A DNA stretch of 64,000 bases from Sphingomicrobium sp. (GCA_030447545.1 JAUJOV010000003.1:1-64000); one strand, 5' to 3'. Numbered from the stretch's first letter, positions 20,676 through 29,649 are shown. Numbers and translations: made by a program. The notes: generated by a model not told the origin, from the sequence alone.

Positions 20676-21071
20676 ATGACCACAAGCACACAAACACGCG
20701 ACCCGGACACCAAAAACATGAAGGACGAAACCCGCCAGATGATCGCACCGGACAAGGTCGAAGGCACGCCGCTGTACGACCAGGACGGCGAAAAGCTCGG
20801 CACTGTTCGCAAGGTGATGATCGGCAAGAGGGACGGAAAGGTCCGCTGTGCCGTCGTCGGCTACGGCGGCATGCTGGGCATGGGCGAGGACAATTACCCC
20901 GTGCCCTGGGAGTCGCTCGAATATGACACCGAGCTCGGCGGCTACAAGCTGAACCGGTCGAGGAACGAAATCGATACCAGCAAGGCGCCCAGCTACAAGC
21001 AGGGCGAGGAGCCGAACTGGTCGGAGGACTTCGACAACAGCATCCGGCTCTACTACATGCGCGCCGTCTGA
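20676..21071 (+). CDS. PRC-barrel domain protein
   Basis: 131 residues, ATG preceded by AGGAGG. The PRC-barrel core is GTPLYDQDGEKLGTVRKVMI, GKVRCAVVGYGGMLGMGED and YPVPWESLEYDTELGGYKLN. The C-terminal part (WSEDFDNSIRLYYM) is hydrophilic and aromatic. PRC-barrels occur in RimM and photosynthetic reaction centre H subunits; single-domain versions like this one are common in sphingomonads and often stress-linked, role unproven. A strong bidirectional terminator follows at 21093. Confidence 0.88.
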   Translation: MTTSTQTRDPDTKNMKDETRQMIAPDKVEGTPLYDQDGEKLGTVRKVMIGKRDGKVRCAVVGYGGMLGMGEDNYPVPWESLEYDTELGGYKLNRSRNEIDTSKAPSYKQGEEPNWSEDFDNSIRLYYMRAV

Positions 21072-21092
21072 CCTGCGGCTCGCAAGCGATTC

Positions 21093-21120
21093 AAAAGGGC
21101 GGCCTCGAGCCGCCCTTTTT
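21093..21120. terminator. Bidirectional intrinsic terminator
   Basis: AAAAGGGCGGC, loop CTCGA, GCCGCCCTTTT, with A-run and T-run on opposite sides. It can end both the PRC-barrel gene (plus strand) and the small gene whose stop is at 21121 (minus strand). Confidence 0.9.
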
Positions 21121-21249
21121 CTAATCGTTCTTGAGATTCTCGAGCCCCCGCGTGCCGCTTTTGGTCGATGGGTTGGCGGCGATCGTCTTCACCTTCGCCT
21201 TCTTGGGCTTGCGCGCTTCCTTGTTCGATTTCTGCTGGCCCTTGGCCAT
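21121..21249 (-). CDS. Small Lys-rich conserved-type protein
   Basis: 42 residues: it starts MAKGQQKSNKEARKPKKAK and ends SGTRGLENLKND. Very basic, with no membrane segment or domain. GGAGAG precedes the ATG (AAGGAGAGCAGCC). Its ends are sharply defined by a terminator at the stop codon. Tiny proteins that begin MAKGQ..SNKEA(R/K)KPK are familiar to me from sphingomonad genomes, but no function is known; nucleic-acid binding is a guess from charge. Confidence 0.7.
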   Translation of the reverse strand: MAKGQQKSNKEARKPKKAKVKTIAANPSTKSGTRGLENLKND

Positions 21250-21554
21250 GGCTGCTCTCCTTGCCGCGAAATTTCCCTGTCCTACAGCATGCCGCCTGTG
21301 ATTGAACCCGTGCATGGCCGAACCATGCTTTTCCAGGCACTCGCTTCGTGCCTCGCGCGCATCCGCGCGTCACGCGCACGCGCCGACCCCAAGTGCGAAA
21401 CCGACAAAGCCGACACACCCCCCTCCCCCGCGCCTGCGCGCATGCAGGCTCGCTGCATCCGCTGCGTTTCGCCGCCGTTCGGCCAGGAGGGATCCAGCCC
21501 TGATGCCCCAGTCCGAACCCGGCCGGATCGGCGCCGCCACGGGCGCATGGGCAC
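21250..21554. other. About 300 bp without a recognisable gene
   Basis: Between the small Lys-rich gene and the terminator of the Met/Asn-repeat gene. Open frames here have no recognisable protein and no ribosome site. I see no tRNA-like fold or known RNA motif. Confidence 0.4.
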
Positions 21555-21586
21555 AAAAAAGGGGCGCCCGCTTGCGCAGGCGCCCC
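21555..21586 (-). terminator. Intrinsic terminator after the Met/Asn-repeat gene
   Basis: On the minus strand GGGGCGCC (21586-21579), a 10-base loop, GGCGCCCC (21568-21561) and a T-run (21560-21555). It lies 28 bp past the stop at 21614. Confidence 0.85.
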
Positions 21587-21613
21587 GGTCCAGCGCGTGC
21601 TCTTGCTGGATGC

Positions 21614-21886
21614 TTACATCGTGTTCCCGGTGGTGTTCATGTCGGTCATGTTGCCGGTCGCATTCATGTCGGTCGTGCCGGCGTTCATGTCGGTCGTGCC
21701 GGCATTCATGTCGGTCATGTTCATGTCCATGCCCGCGTTCATGTCGGTCATGTTCATGTCCATACCCGCGTTCATGTCGGTCATCATCGCGTTCTCATCC
21801 GCGTTGGCGGTCGTGTCCTCGCCTCCGCCGCAAGCGGCGAGGGCCGCGAACCCGATGACGGCCGCGAGCGTGGTAGAAATCTTCAT
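21614..21886 (-). CDS. Small lipoprotein with Met/Asp/Asn tandem repeats
   Basis: 90 residues from an ATG at 21886 (a second ATG at 21889 is possible). MKISTTLAAVIGFAALAACG is a lipoprotein signal. The mature part is almost wholly built of repeats of a TDMNAG motif: an 11-residue unit MTDMNAGMDMN occurs twice, then shorter TDMNAGT units and a TDMNTTGN tail. It is very low in complexity, acidic and Met-rich. Met/Asp arrays can bind soft metals such as Cu(I), but nothing here proves that. It has its own terminator. The neighbouring gene at 21999 encodes a similar lipoprotein. Confidence 0.8.
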   Translation of the reverse strand: MKISTTLAAVIGFAALAACGGGEDTTANADENAMMTDMNAGMDMNMTDMNAGMDMNMTDMNAGTTDMNAGTTDMNATGNMTDMNTTGNTM

Positions 21887-21998
21887 CATAATAACCCCTG
21901 TAGTGGTGGGACGGCGGGAACAAGCGCTCCGCGCCGCCTTCGGTTCCAACGGCTCATCGCTTTCGCCGCAGCGGCCTCTTAGCGCAGTCCTGCGGAGA

Positions 21999-22277
21999 TT
22001 AGTAGCTGTTGGTCGTGTTTTCTGCTGAGTTCGCCGCCGCGTCCCCGGCGGTGTTGCCGCTGGTGCCGCCGGTTCCGCCGGTCTCGTTGAGCTGGTCCAA
22101 CTGGTTGCCCAGAGTGTCCATGCCGGCCGCATTATCCTCGATCGGCAGCACCTGCCCGTCCGCGGGCATGGCCGCATTGGCGTCCATGTTGTCGGCCGCA
22201 CCCTCATTGGCGTCCTGCCCGCACGCGCTGAGCGCAACGAGGGCGACTGCGGCGCCGATCCTGATCACGAGCTTCAT
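21999..22277 (-). CDS. Small Asn/Ala/Thr-rich lipoprotein
   Basis: 92 residues. The lipoprotein signal MKLVIRIGAAVALVALSAC is followed by a low-complexity region (GAADNMDANAAMPADGQVLP, then DTLGNQLDQLNETGGTGGTS and an Asn/Thr-rich tail). No recognised domain. Similar in build to the Met/Asn-repeat lipoprotein immediately downstream (112 bp gap), so the two may derive from one duplicated ancestor. Confidence 0.75.
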   Translation of the reverse strand: MKLVIRIGAAVALVALSACGQDANEGAADNMDANAAMPADGQVLPIEDNAAGMDTLGNQLDQLNETGGTGGTSGNTAGDAAANSAENTTNSY

Positions 22278-22340
22278 CCCATTCTCCGAACTTGTGCAAC
22301 CGCGAACAGCGCTTCAGCTCGCGGCCGGTTCCCTCGCCGG

Positions 22341-22967
22341 TCAGAGCGACGGAAAACTCTGCCGGATTCCGTCGACGACGAACTGCGCGGCGAGCGCGGC
22401 GAGGATGACGCCCAGGATCCGCGTGATCATGGCTTCGACCCGCTCCCCGAGCAGGCGCATCACCGGGCCGGCTGCGAGCAAGGCGAGCAGGGTCAGCAGG
22501 ATGACGACGGTGATCGCGCCGAGGACGACCGCCACCTCGGGCGAGCTGTCGGCCCGCGACACCCACAGCATGGCGCTTGCGATCGAGCCCGGCCCCGCGA
22601 TCATCGGGATCGCCATCGGGAAGACCGAAATGTCCTCGGCGTCCGGAGTGCCCTCGATCGACTGGGCGCGCGATTCCCGCCGCTGGGTGCGCCGCTCGAA
22701 CACCATGTCGAGGGCGATCATGAACAGCATGATCCCGCCGGCAATGCGGAAGCTCGCCAGGCTGATGCCGAGGGCCTCGAGCATCGGCCGGCCAAGAAGC
22801 GCGAAGAACATCAGGATCGCCCAGGCGATCACCGAGGAGCGGACGGCCATCGAGCGACGGTGCACGGCGGTCGTGTCGCGCGTCAGGCTCGCGAAGATCG
22901 GGACCACGCCCGGCGGGTCGATGATCACCAGGAAGGTGACCAGGGCCGAGCCGAACAGCTCGATCAC
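22341..22967 (-). CDS. MarC-family integral membrane protein
   Basis: 208 residues from a GTG at 22967 that overlaps the folD stop (GTGA). About six membrane helices: [76 protein letters not shown] and [20 protein letters not shown]. The signature [12 protein letters not shown] and [11 protein letters not shown] are MarC hallmarks. Despite the name the family is not an established antibiotic-resistance pump; its substrate is unknown. Translational coupling to folD is likely. Confidence 0.9.
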   Translation of the reverse strand: MIELFGSALVTFLVIIDPPGVVPIFASLTRDTTAVHRRSMAVRSSVIAWAILMFFALLGRPMLEALGISLASFRIAGGIMLFMIALDMVFERRTQRRESRAQSIEGTPDAEDISVFPMAIPMIAGPGSIASAMLWVSRADSSPEVAVVLGAITVVILLTLLALLAAGPVMRLLGERVEAMITRILGVILAALAAQFVVDGIRQSFPSL

Positions 22968-23853
22968 AGGCCCTCCGGGTCCGGCAGCCCGGCCCGCCGG
23001 TGCGCCGCAACGAGCGTGTTGCGCAGCAGCATGGCGATGGTCATCGGCCCGACCCCGCCCGGAACCGGCGTAATCGCCGCCGCCCGCTCGGCTGCACCGG
23101 CAAAGTCGACGTCGCCGACCAGCCGGCTTTTGCCGTCGGCGGCCGGCACGCGGTTGATGCCGACGTCGATCACCACCGCGCCGGGCTTGATCCAGTCGCC
23201 CTTGATCATCTCGGGCCGCCCGACCGCCGCGACAAGGATGTCGGCGCGCCGCACCACCTCGGGCAGGTCGCGGGTGCGCGAATGGGCGAGCGTCACCGTC
23301 GCGCTGTCGCCGAGCAGCAGCAGCGCCATCGGTTTGCCGACGATGTTCGAGCGGCCGACCACCACCGCTTCCTTGCCGGCAATCGACCCAAGCTCTTGCC
23401 TGAGCAAGTGAAGGCAGCCCAGCGGAGTGCACGGCACCAGCGCGTCGAGCCCGGTCGCCAGCCGCCCGGCGTTGTTCGGATGGAATCCGTCGACGTCCTT
23501 GGCCGGGTCGATCGCGGCGATCACCCGGGCGCCGAATCCATGTGCGCCGGCAGCGGCAGCTGGACGAGGATTCCGTCGACGGCCGCGTCGGCGTTCAGCC
23601 GGTGGACGAGCTCGAGCAGCTCGGCCTCGCTGGTGCTCTCGGGCAGGTTGTGGGCGAACCCCGCCATGCCGGCTTCGGCGGTGGCCTTGCCCTTGGAGCG
23701 AACATAGACGGCGCTTGCCGGGTCCTCGCCGACGAGCACGGTCGCAAGGCCCGGCGGGCGGCCTGCACTGCTCTGGAACTGGGCGGCGACTTCAGCAACG
23801 CGCTGCCTCACCGCGGCCGCCGCGGCTTTGCCGTCGATCAGGCGAGCCGTCAT
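22964..23853 (-). CDS. folD: Methylenetetrahydrofolate dehydrogenase/cyclohydrolase FolD, one frame break
   Basis: About 296 residues across two frames. N-terminal part: [37 protein letters not shown] (with catalytic Lys) and [17 protein letters not shown]. The frame is lost near 23524 (one base missing). The rest follows: [50 protein letters not shown] (NADP-binding) and [19 protein letters not shown]. Converts methylene-THF to formyl-THF in the one-carbon cycle. The ATG overlaps the stop of yggT (ATGA). Confidence 0.93.
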
Positions 23854-24152
23854 ACCGTCGGCGAGGCCACTTCCACGGCTACGCCGTTCAGCAGCATGCG
23901 CAGGATCTGGATCAGGATCAGCACGACCAGGGGCGAGAAGTCGATCCCGCCGAAGTCCGGCAGCATTCGGCGCACGGGCCGGTAGAGCGGCTCGGTGATC
24001 TTATCGAGCGCCGCAAGGAAGGAGCGAAGCCCCTGTGAGCTGGTGTTGAGCACGTTGAAGGCGATCAGCCAGCTCAGGATCACCTGGCCGATGATGATCC
24101 AGCCGAGGATGCGCAGCAGGAAGTCGAGGATCTGGAACAGTGCGAGAAGCAT
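23850..24152 (-). CDS. YggT-family membrane protein
   Basis: 100 residues with two membrane segments ([20 protein letters not shown] and the C-terminal [20 protein letters not shown]) around the conserved loop [20 protein letters not shown]. This fits the YggT family; function is not firmly known, with cell-division or osmotic links reported for some members. Its stop overlaps the folD start (ATGA), so yggT-folD-marC form a coupled operon. Confidence 0.93.
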   Translation of the reverse strand: MLLALFQILDFLLRILGWIIIGQVILSWLIAFNVLNTSSQGLRSFLAALDKITEPLYRPVRRMLPDFGGIDFSPLVVLILIQILRMLLNGVAVEVASPTV

Positions 24153-24187
24153 GGCCGCGGCTTAGCCGCGCTGCCGCCATCGGGCAA

Positions 24188-25147
24188 TCACGGCGCGAAG
24201 CGGTTGGGCTGCGCTTGCGCCAGAACGACGACGAAATCGCCTGCCGGGTCGGTCCATTCGCCGATCGGCGTCCACCCGCCCGCTAGCAGCAGCAGGCGCG
24301 CCCCGCGGCGGCCATATTTATGGCTGTTCTCGGTGTGGATCGACGAGCCTTGCGCGAATTGGAAGCGCTGGCCCTCCACCGTGAATTCCACATCGCGCGT
24401 CGCGACCAGGTGCATTTCGATGCGCGAGAGGATGTCGTTCCACCGCGCCTCGTGCCGGAAGGCGTCGAGCGGGACCGTGCCGTCGAGCTCGCGGTTGATC
24501 CGATCGAGCAGGTTGAGGTTGAACGCGGCCGTGGTCCCTTGCGAATCCTGGTAGGCCGCGATCAGCCGCTCGACGGGCTTCACCCGGTCCATTCCGATCA
24601 GAAGCAGCGCTCCGGTGCCGAGAAGCTCCCGGAAGTGGCGAAGCAGATCGGTCGCGGTGCGCGGCACGAAATTGCCGATCGTCGAGCCGGGGAAGAATCC
24701 GAGCTTGGGCAGTGCCGCGATTTCGCCCGGAAGATCGAACGGGAGCGCAAAGTCGGCCACAACGGGATAGACCGCGATGCGTTCGAAGCACGCATCGACC
24801 TCGCCCGCGCTCTCCTCCAGATAGTCGCCGGAGATGTCGACGGGGACATAGGCCGCTGGACGGATTGCGCTCAGCAGCATCGGCGTTTTCGTCGCCGACC
24901 CCGCGCCGAACTCGACGACCGCGCCGCCCGCAGGAACGCGCGCGGCGATCTCGGGCCTGATCCCCTCGAGCAATGCAGTCTCGGTGCGGGCCAGATAATA
25001 AGCGGGCAGGCGGGTGATCGCGACGAACAGCTCGGAGCCGCGGTGGTCGTAAAGCCAGCGTGCCGGAATCGCCGGGATCGGCGCCGCGAGACCCGCGAGC
25101 ACGTGCTCGCGAAATGCTGCATCGGCCGGTTCAGGAGTCTTGAGCAA
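24188..25147 (-). CDS. egtD: L-histidine N-alpha-methyltransferase
   Basis: 319 residues if the TTG at 25147 is the start; no ATG or GTG is available near the expected N-terminus. Hallmarks: LYDHRGSELFVAITRLPAYY, EFGAGSATKTPMLLSAI (SAM-binding), YVPVDISGDYLEESA, FFPGSTIGNFVP, LLIGMDRVKPVERLIAAYQD, and the substrate-site end IHTENSHKY. EgtD trimethylates histidine to hercynine, the first step of ergothioneine synthesis. The start lies 17 bp inside the upstream egtB gene, which implies coupling. Confidence 0.93.
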   Translation of the reverse strand: MLKTPEPADAAFREHVLAGLAAPIPAIPARWLYDHRGSELFVAITRLPAYYLARTETALLEGIRPEIAARVPAGGAVVEFGAGSATKTPMLLSAIRPAAYVPVDISGDYLEESAGEVDACFERIAVYPVVADFALPFDLPGEIAALPKLGFFPGSTIGNFVPRTATDLLRHFRELLGTGALLLIGMDRVKPVERLIAAYQDSQGTTAAFNLNLLDRINRELDGTVPLDAFRHEARWNDILSRIEMHLVATRDVEFTVEGQRFQFAQGSSIHTENSHKYGRRGARLLLLAGGWTPIGEWTDPAGDFVVVLAQAQPNRFAP

Positions 25148-26369
25148 GCCGCACTCCGGTGAACTGCCAGCGCGCGGGCGGCGGGAAGAAGTTACGATAG
25201 GTTGCTCGTGAGTGCCCACGTGGTGTCGCGCAGCTTGCGCCCTTGAGCACGAACTGGCCGCACATGAACTTGCCGTTGTACTCGCCGACCGCCCCCGGCG
25301 CCGGAGCGAAGCCGGGGTAGGAAGCAAAGGCGCTTTGAGTCCATTCCCACGTGTCGCCGAACAGGCCGCCGCCGGGGCGCGGAACGGCCGCTCCCGCCTC
25401 GTCGAGCTGGTTGCCCAGCCACGGGTCCGCGCTTGCCGCGAAGCTCTCCCATTCCGCTTCGGTCGGCAGGCGAGCGCCGGCCCAGCGGGCGAAGGCGTCC
25501 GCCTCGTAATAGCTGACGTGCGCGACCGGCGCCGCGCGGTCGATTTCGCGCCTGCCAGCGAGAGTGAACTGGGTGCCGTCCTCGCGCCAATAGAGCGGCG
25601 CGCGGATCGCCTCGCGCTGGACCCAGTCCCAGCCCTCGCTCAGCCAGAGCGACGGCGTCGCATAGCCGCCGGCCGCGATGAACTCGGCCCATTCGCCGTT
25701 GGTGACGCGCCGGCCCGCCATCGCATGCGCATACAGCAGCACCTGGTGCCGTGGGCGCTCAGAATCGAACGCAAAGTCGGCCCCTGGCGCCGCTCCGACC
25801 TCGACGATGCCTGCGCGCCCCTGATGAAAGACGAGAGGTTCGACCGCGAAGCAGGCGGGAGCGGGAAGCTCGGCATAGGCCGGCTCGAGCGGGTTTTCGG
25901 CGAAGGTCGCGAGAATATCGGTCAGCAGCAGCTCCTGGTGCTGCTGCTCGTGGTTCAGGCCGAGCTCGATTAGGTCCAGCGCCGCTGGAGCGAGACCAAG
26001 GAATGCCCGCTCCATCGCCTCGTCCACCCGGCAGCGCCACTCGCGTACCTCATCGAGCGACGGGCGGCTCACCATCCCGCGCCGCGGCCGCGCGTGCCGC
26101 GGGCCTTCGGCTTCATAATAGCTGTTGAACAGGAAGGCGAAGCGCTCGTCGTGCGGCCGATAACCGGGCACATGGTCGCGCAGCACGAACGTCTCGAAGA
26201 ACCAGGTGCTGTGCGCGAGATGCCACTTGGCCGGCGAGGCGTCCGGGAACGGCTGGATCGTGGCATCGGCGTCCGACAATGGACGGACGAGGTCCATCGT
26301 CAGCGATCGGACGCTTGCGAAGCGCGAGCTCATCTGAGCCGCGGGCGAAGGCCGGGCCTCGGTCGCCAT
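25131..26369 (-). CDS. egtB: Ergothioneine synthase EgtB (iron-dependent sulfoxide synthase)
   Basis: 412 residues. The N-terminal DinB-like bundle has the iron-binding histidines in WHLAHSTWFFETFVL and HEQQHQELLLTDI. The C-terminal FGE-sulfatase-like domain has GRRVTNGEWAEFIAAGGYA, PVAHVSYYEADAFARWAGAR, LPTEAEWE and GLFGDTWEWTQSAF. EgtB joins hercynine with a cysteinyl thiol donor and O2. No egtC or egtE gene is nearby, so either a two-step variant uses cysteine directly or the later genes lie elsewhere. Confidence 0.94.
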   Translation of the reverse strand: MATEARPSPAAQMSSRFASVRSLTMDLVRPLSDADATIQPFPDASPAKWHLAHSTWFFETFVLRDHVPGYRPHDERFAFLFNSYYEAEGPRHARPRRGMVSRPSLDEVREWRCRVDEAMERAFLGLAPAALDLIELGLNHEQQHQELLLTDILATFAENPLEPAYAELPAPACFAVEPLVFHQGRAGIVEVGAAPGADFAFDSERPRHQVLLYAHAMAGRRVTNGEWAEFIAAGGYATPSLWLSEGWDWVQREAIRAPLYWREDGTQFTLAGRREIDRAAPVAHVSYYEADAFARWAGARLPTEAEWESFAASADPWLGNQLDEAGAAVPRPGGGLFGDTWEWTQSAFASYPGFAPAPGAVGEYNGKFMCGQFVLKGASCATPRGHSRATYRNFFPPPARWQFTGVRLAQDS

Positions 26370-26400
26370 GGGGGCGCCCTACAGCATGAACTTGCGCTTG

Positions 26401-26967
26401 TCAGTTGCCGCGCGTTGCTCCGGGCTGCCACAGCACATCGCCGCCCTCGCTTGCGGCCACGTGGCGCGCCGCGACGAACAGATGGTCGGACAGGCGGTTG
26501 ATGTAGGCGAGGAGCTGCGGGTTGAGCGGCTCGGCGTCGTTGAGCGCGACGCAGGCGCGCTCGGCCCGGCGGACGACCCCGCGGGCAAGGTGAAGCGCGG
26601 CGACCGCGGCAGATCCGCTCGGCAAAATGAAGCTCTGGAGCGGCACCAGATCGGCGTTCATCGCGTCGATCTCGCGCTCGAGCCGCTCGACCTGCTCGGC
26701 GACGATTCGCAGCGCTCCGTCATTGCCCGCGCCGGGAGTGGCGACGTCAGCCCCCAGGTCGAACAGATCGTTCTGGATTCGCACCAGCCGCCGGGCGAGC
26801 TCGCTCGCGCCAAGCGCAGCAATCGCCATCCCGACCGCGGCATTGGCTTCGTCGACTTCGCCGATCGCCGTCATCCGGGCGCTCGCCTTGCTGACCCGCG
26901 AGCCGTCGACCAGCCCGGCGGTGCCGCCGTCACCGGTGCGCGTGTAGATCTTGTTGAGGCGCACCAT
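26401..26967 (-). CDS. PduO-type cob(I)alamin adenosyltransferase
   Basis: 188 residues. It opens RLNKIYTRTGDGGTAGLVDG, the ATP-binding motif of PduO-type enzymes, followed by SKASARMTAIGEVDEANAAV, FILPSGSAAVAALHLARGVV and RRAERACVALNDAEPLNPQL. Forms adenosylcobalamin from corrinoid and ATP. It is 13 bp downstream of the HIG1 gene and probably co-transcribed with it; this pairing is common in alphaproteobacteria. Confidence 0.94.
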   Translation of the reverse strand: MVRLNKIYTRTGDGGTAGLVDGSRVSKASARMTAIGEVDEANAAVGMAIAALGASELARRLVRIQNDLFDLGADVATPGAGNDGALRIVAEQVERLEREIDAMNADLVPLQSFILPSGSAAVAALHLARGVVRRAERACVALNDAEPLNPQLLAYINRLSDHLFVAARHVAASEGGDVLWQPGATRGN

Positions 26968-26980
26968 CAGCTTTCGGCCA

Positions 26981-27196
26981 TCAGCCGCGGGACGCGCCCG
27001 CCATGATCAGGATCAGCATGACGATGATGATCGCCACGGCCTGGAACAGCACGCGCTTGCGCATATAGCCCTGCTGCTGCTCGCCGCTGATGTCCTTGCC
27101 CGACGCCATGGCGATGAATCCGCGGACGAGCACGTAGGCGGTCGCGCCCATGGCGAGGACCAGCAGGATGACAAGAGCGGTGTTCACGGACGCCAT
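26981..27196 (-). CDS. HIG1-domain twin-transmembrane protein
   Basis: 71 residues with two membrane helices (TALVILLVLAMGATAYVLV and LFQAVAIIIVMLILIMAG) joined by SGKDISGEQQQGYMRKRV. The layout, a short loop with a basic NxMRKRV-like motif before the second helix, is that of hypoxia-induced-gene-1 proteins, which associate with respiratory supercomplexes in mitochondria. The ATG directly abuts the gluQ stop (27196/27197). Confidence 0.85.
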   Translation of the reverse strand: MASVNTALVILLVLAMGATAYVLVRGFIAMASGKDISGEQQQGYMRKRVLFQAVAIIIVMLILIMAGASRG

Positions 27197-28037
27197 CTAG
27201 GCACCGCGCAAGTCGAAACCAAGCGGAAGCTTGCCCGCGAGGAGGTCGGCGGCGAGAGCGCGGCCGTCGACGCCGGCTTCGCGCATTACGGCAAGCGTCG
27301 GCGCGAGGTCGCGCTTGGCGAGCCTGCGGCCGTCGGAGTGGGTAACCAGCGCGTGGTGAAGGTAGGCGGGCTGCGACAGACCGAGCAGAACCTGCAGCAC
27401 GCGCTGCACCGGCGTCGAGCACCTGAGGTCGGAAGCGCGGGTAACGAGCGTCACGCCGCTCGCCGCATCGTCGACGACGCAGGCAAGATGATAGCTCGCG
27501 GGAGCGTCCTTACGCGCGAGCACGACGTCGTCGAGACGACGCGGTGAAAGGCCGTGCGTCGGCCTCCGCCCACTCGGGGACGCCGGTCAGTGCGAGCGCC
27601 TTCGCGCTGTCGAGCCGCCAGCTGTGCGGTTCGCGTGCGCGCCGTTCGGCGTGGTCAGCCACGCCGCGGCAGGTGCCGGGATAGGCGGCGCCCGCAGGCC
27701 CGTGCGGAGCGCTCGACGCGGCCGCGATGTCGGCGCGGCTGCAGAAGCACGCATAGACGAGCCCTCGACCGCGGAGCTGCTCCAGTGCGTGGGCATAGAC
27801 TGCGGTGCGCTGCGACTGGACCAGCGGCTCCTCGTCCCAATGGAATCCGAGCCAGCGCAAATCCTCGAAAATGCCGTCCACGAACTCCGGGCGACTCCGG
27901 CCTGCGTCCAGATCCTCCATCCGCATCAGAAACCGCCCGCCGCTTTCCCGCGCCCGAGCGTGGCCCATGACCGCGCTGTACGCATGCCCGACGTGCAGCC
28001 GCCCGGTCGGCGAAGGGGCGAATCGCGTGACAATCAT
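27197..28037 (-). CDS. gluQ: Glutamyl-Q tRNA(Asp) synthetase, one frame break
   Basis: About 280 residues over two frames. The N-terminal part has the class I HIGH motif in RFAPSPTGRLHVGHAYSA, the MRMEDLDAGRSRPEFVDGIF segment and zinc-site cysteines in ACFCSRADI/PGTC. The frame breaks near 27535 (one missing base), and the rest follows as DDVVLARKDAPASYHLACVV, RASDLRCSTPVQRVLQVLLG and HSDGRRLAKRD (KMSKS-like). There is no anticodon-binding domain, which separates it from GltX. It charges glutamate onto queuosine of tRNA-Asp. Confidence 0.9.
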
Positions 28038-28225
28038 GCGCGCTGTGACCGAAACGACTCTTGACGCTTTGTCCGCAATCCCCGATTCATGGTTTTGTCA
28101 CGCCGGTTTGGCACCCGGCTGGCAACAAGGGAAGACGGGCCCAAGGCGACCCTTCTCCTCCTTGAGTGCGACAGGGCCGGAGACGTGTTCGTGGCGGGCG
28201 GACATGAAAGGTCATTGCCCGCGCC

Positions 28226-28792
28226 ATGTATCACCCCGACGTCATCCGACATCCCGAATCCTGCCCGGCGCTGGTGCTCAACGCCGACTACACGCCGCTG
28301 TCTTATTATCCGCTGAGCGTCTGGCCGTGGCAGACCGCGGTCAAGGCGATGTTCCTCGAGCGGGTCGACGTGGTCGCCCATTACGACCGCGAGGTGCACA
28401 GCCCGAGCGTGGCGCTCAAACTCCCGTCGGTCATTGCGCTTAGGCAGTTCGTCAGGCCGTCGGAATATCCGGCGTTCACCCGGTTCAACCTGTTCCTGCG
28501 CGACAGATTCCGCTGCGTCTATTGCGGCTCGGCGCGGGAGCTGACGTTCGACCATATCGTGCCTCGCGCGCAGGGCGGACGGACGACCTGGGAGAATGTC
28601 GCCACCGCCTGCGCTCCGTGCAACTTGCGCAAAGGCGGCCGCACTCCGCGGCAGGCCGGGATGCACATCGCGCTGGAGCCGATCCGCCCCACGAGCTGGC
28701 AGCTGCAGGACCACGGCCGAAGCTTCCCGCCCAACTACCTGCACGAAACCTGGCGTGACTATCTCTATTGGGACATCGAGCTGGAGCCCTAA
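28226..28792 (+). CDS. HNH-family endonuclease
   Basis: 188 residues. The HNH core is FLRDRFRCVYCGSARELTFD followed by HIVPRAQGGRTTWENVATAC and APCNLRKGG, with both zinc CxxC pairs present. The N-terminal part (CPALVLNADYTPLSYYPLSV, WQTAVKAMFLERVDVVAHYD) is typical of the widespread chromosomal HNH proteins of alphaproteobacteria. Biological role unknown; not linked to a restriction or phage context here. Its TAA overlaps the galU stop from the other strand. Confidence 0.92.
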   Translation: MYHPDVIRHPESCPALVLNADYTPLSYYPLSVWPWQTAVKAMFLERVDVVAHYDREVHSPSVALKLPSVIALRQFVRPSEYPAFTRFNLFLRDRFRCVYCGSARELTFDHIVPRAQGGRTTWENVATACAPCNLRKGGRTPRQAGMHIALEPIRPTSWQLQDHGRSFPPNYLHETWRDYLYWDIELEP

Positions 28793-29649
28793 GAGCGGGA
28801 GAGATACTCCCGGATCCTCGGTCCGACGTCGTCGCGCTCCAGCGCAAGGGCCAGATTGGCGATCACATAGCCCGCCTTGTCGCCGCAGTCGTGCCGCACT
28901 GCGTCGACCTTGAGCGCGTGGAAGGGCTGAGTGCCGATCAGCCTGGCCATGGCGTCGGTGAGCTGGATTTCGCCCCCGGCGCCGGTCTCGCCCGCGTCGA
29001 GCACGCGCATCACCTCCGGCTGGAGGATGTAGCGGCCGATCACGCCGAGGTTCGACGGAGCGACTTCGGGCGCGGGCTTTTCGACGAGGCCGAGCACCTC
29101 GGTCAGGTCGCCCTCCTGCCGCCCGGGTGTGATCACGCCGTAGCTCGCGGTCTTCTCGTGCGGCACTTCCTCGGTGCACAGCATGTTTCCGCCGACGCTT
29201 TCCCACGCATCGACCATCTGCCTCAGCGCGCCCGGCCGGCCGGCCATCAGGTCATCGGGCAGAAGAACTGCGAACGGCTCGTCGCCGACGATCTCGCGAG
29301 CGCACCACACCGCATGGCCGAGGCCCAGCGGCTGCTGCTGCCTGACGGAAACCAGCTCTCCGAAGCCCGCCCGAGACGAGTCGAGCGGCTCGAGGCTCTT
29401 GCCCTTTTCGCGGATCGTGGTCTCGAGCTCGAAAGCCACGTCGAAATAATCGACCAAGGCCGATTTGCCGCGGCCGGTGACGAAGATCATCTGCTCGATC
29501 CCGGCCTCGCGCGCCTCGTCGACAGCGTACTGGATCAGCGGCCGGTCGACGACCGTCAGCAGCTCCTTTGGAATCGCCTTGGTCGCGGGCAGCAGGCGGG
29601 TGCCGAGGCCCGCCACGGGGAACACGGCCTTTCTGACCTTGTGCATCAT
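28789..29649 (-). CDS. galU: UTP-glucose-1-phosphate uridylyltransferase
   Basis: 286 residues. The nucleotide-binding motif GLGTRLLPATKAIPKEL opens the protein, followed by DRPLIQYAVDEAREAGIEQM, FAVLLPDDLMAGRPGALRQM, GLVEKPAPEVAPSNLGVIGR and GEIQLTDAMARLI. Makes UDP-glucose for polysaccharide and lipid glycosylation. The ATG overlaps the stop of the small upstream lipoprotein gene by 4 bp. Confidence 0.96.
   Translation of the reverse strand: MMHKVRKAVFPVAGLGTRLLPATKAIPKELLTVVDRPLIQYAVDEAREAGIEQMIFVTGRGKSALVDYFDVAFELETTIREKGKSLEPLDSSRAGFGELVSVRQQQPLGLGHAVWCAREIVGDEPFAVLLPDDLMAGRPGALRQMVDAWESVGGNMLCTEEVPHEKTASYGVITPGRQEGDLTEVLGLVEKPAPEVAPSNLGVIGRYILQPEVMRVLDAGETGAGGEIQLTDAMARLIGTQPFHALKVDAVRHDCGDKAGYVIANLALALERDDVGPRIREYLSRS

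Noticed and set aside
21282..21554. Minus-strand frame of 90 residues
   Set aside because: Arg/Ser/Met-rich, lies between two terminators, no ribosome site and no similarity to a known protein.
28040..28316. Small plus-strand frame before the HNH gene
   Set aside because: Overlaps the start of the HNH gene in another frame and has no family resemblance.
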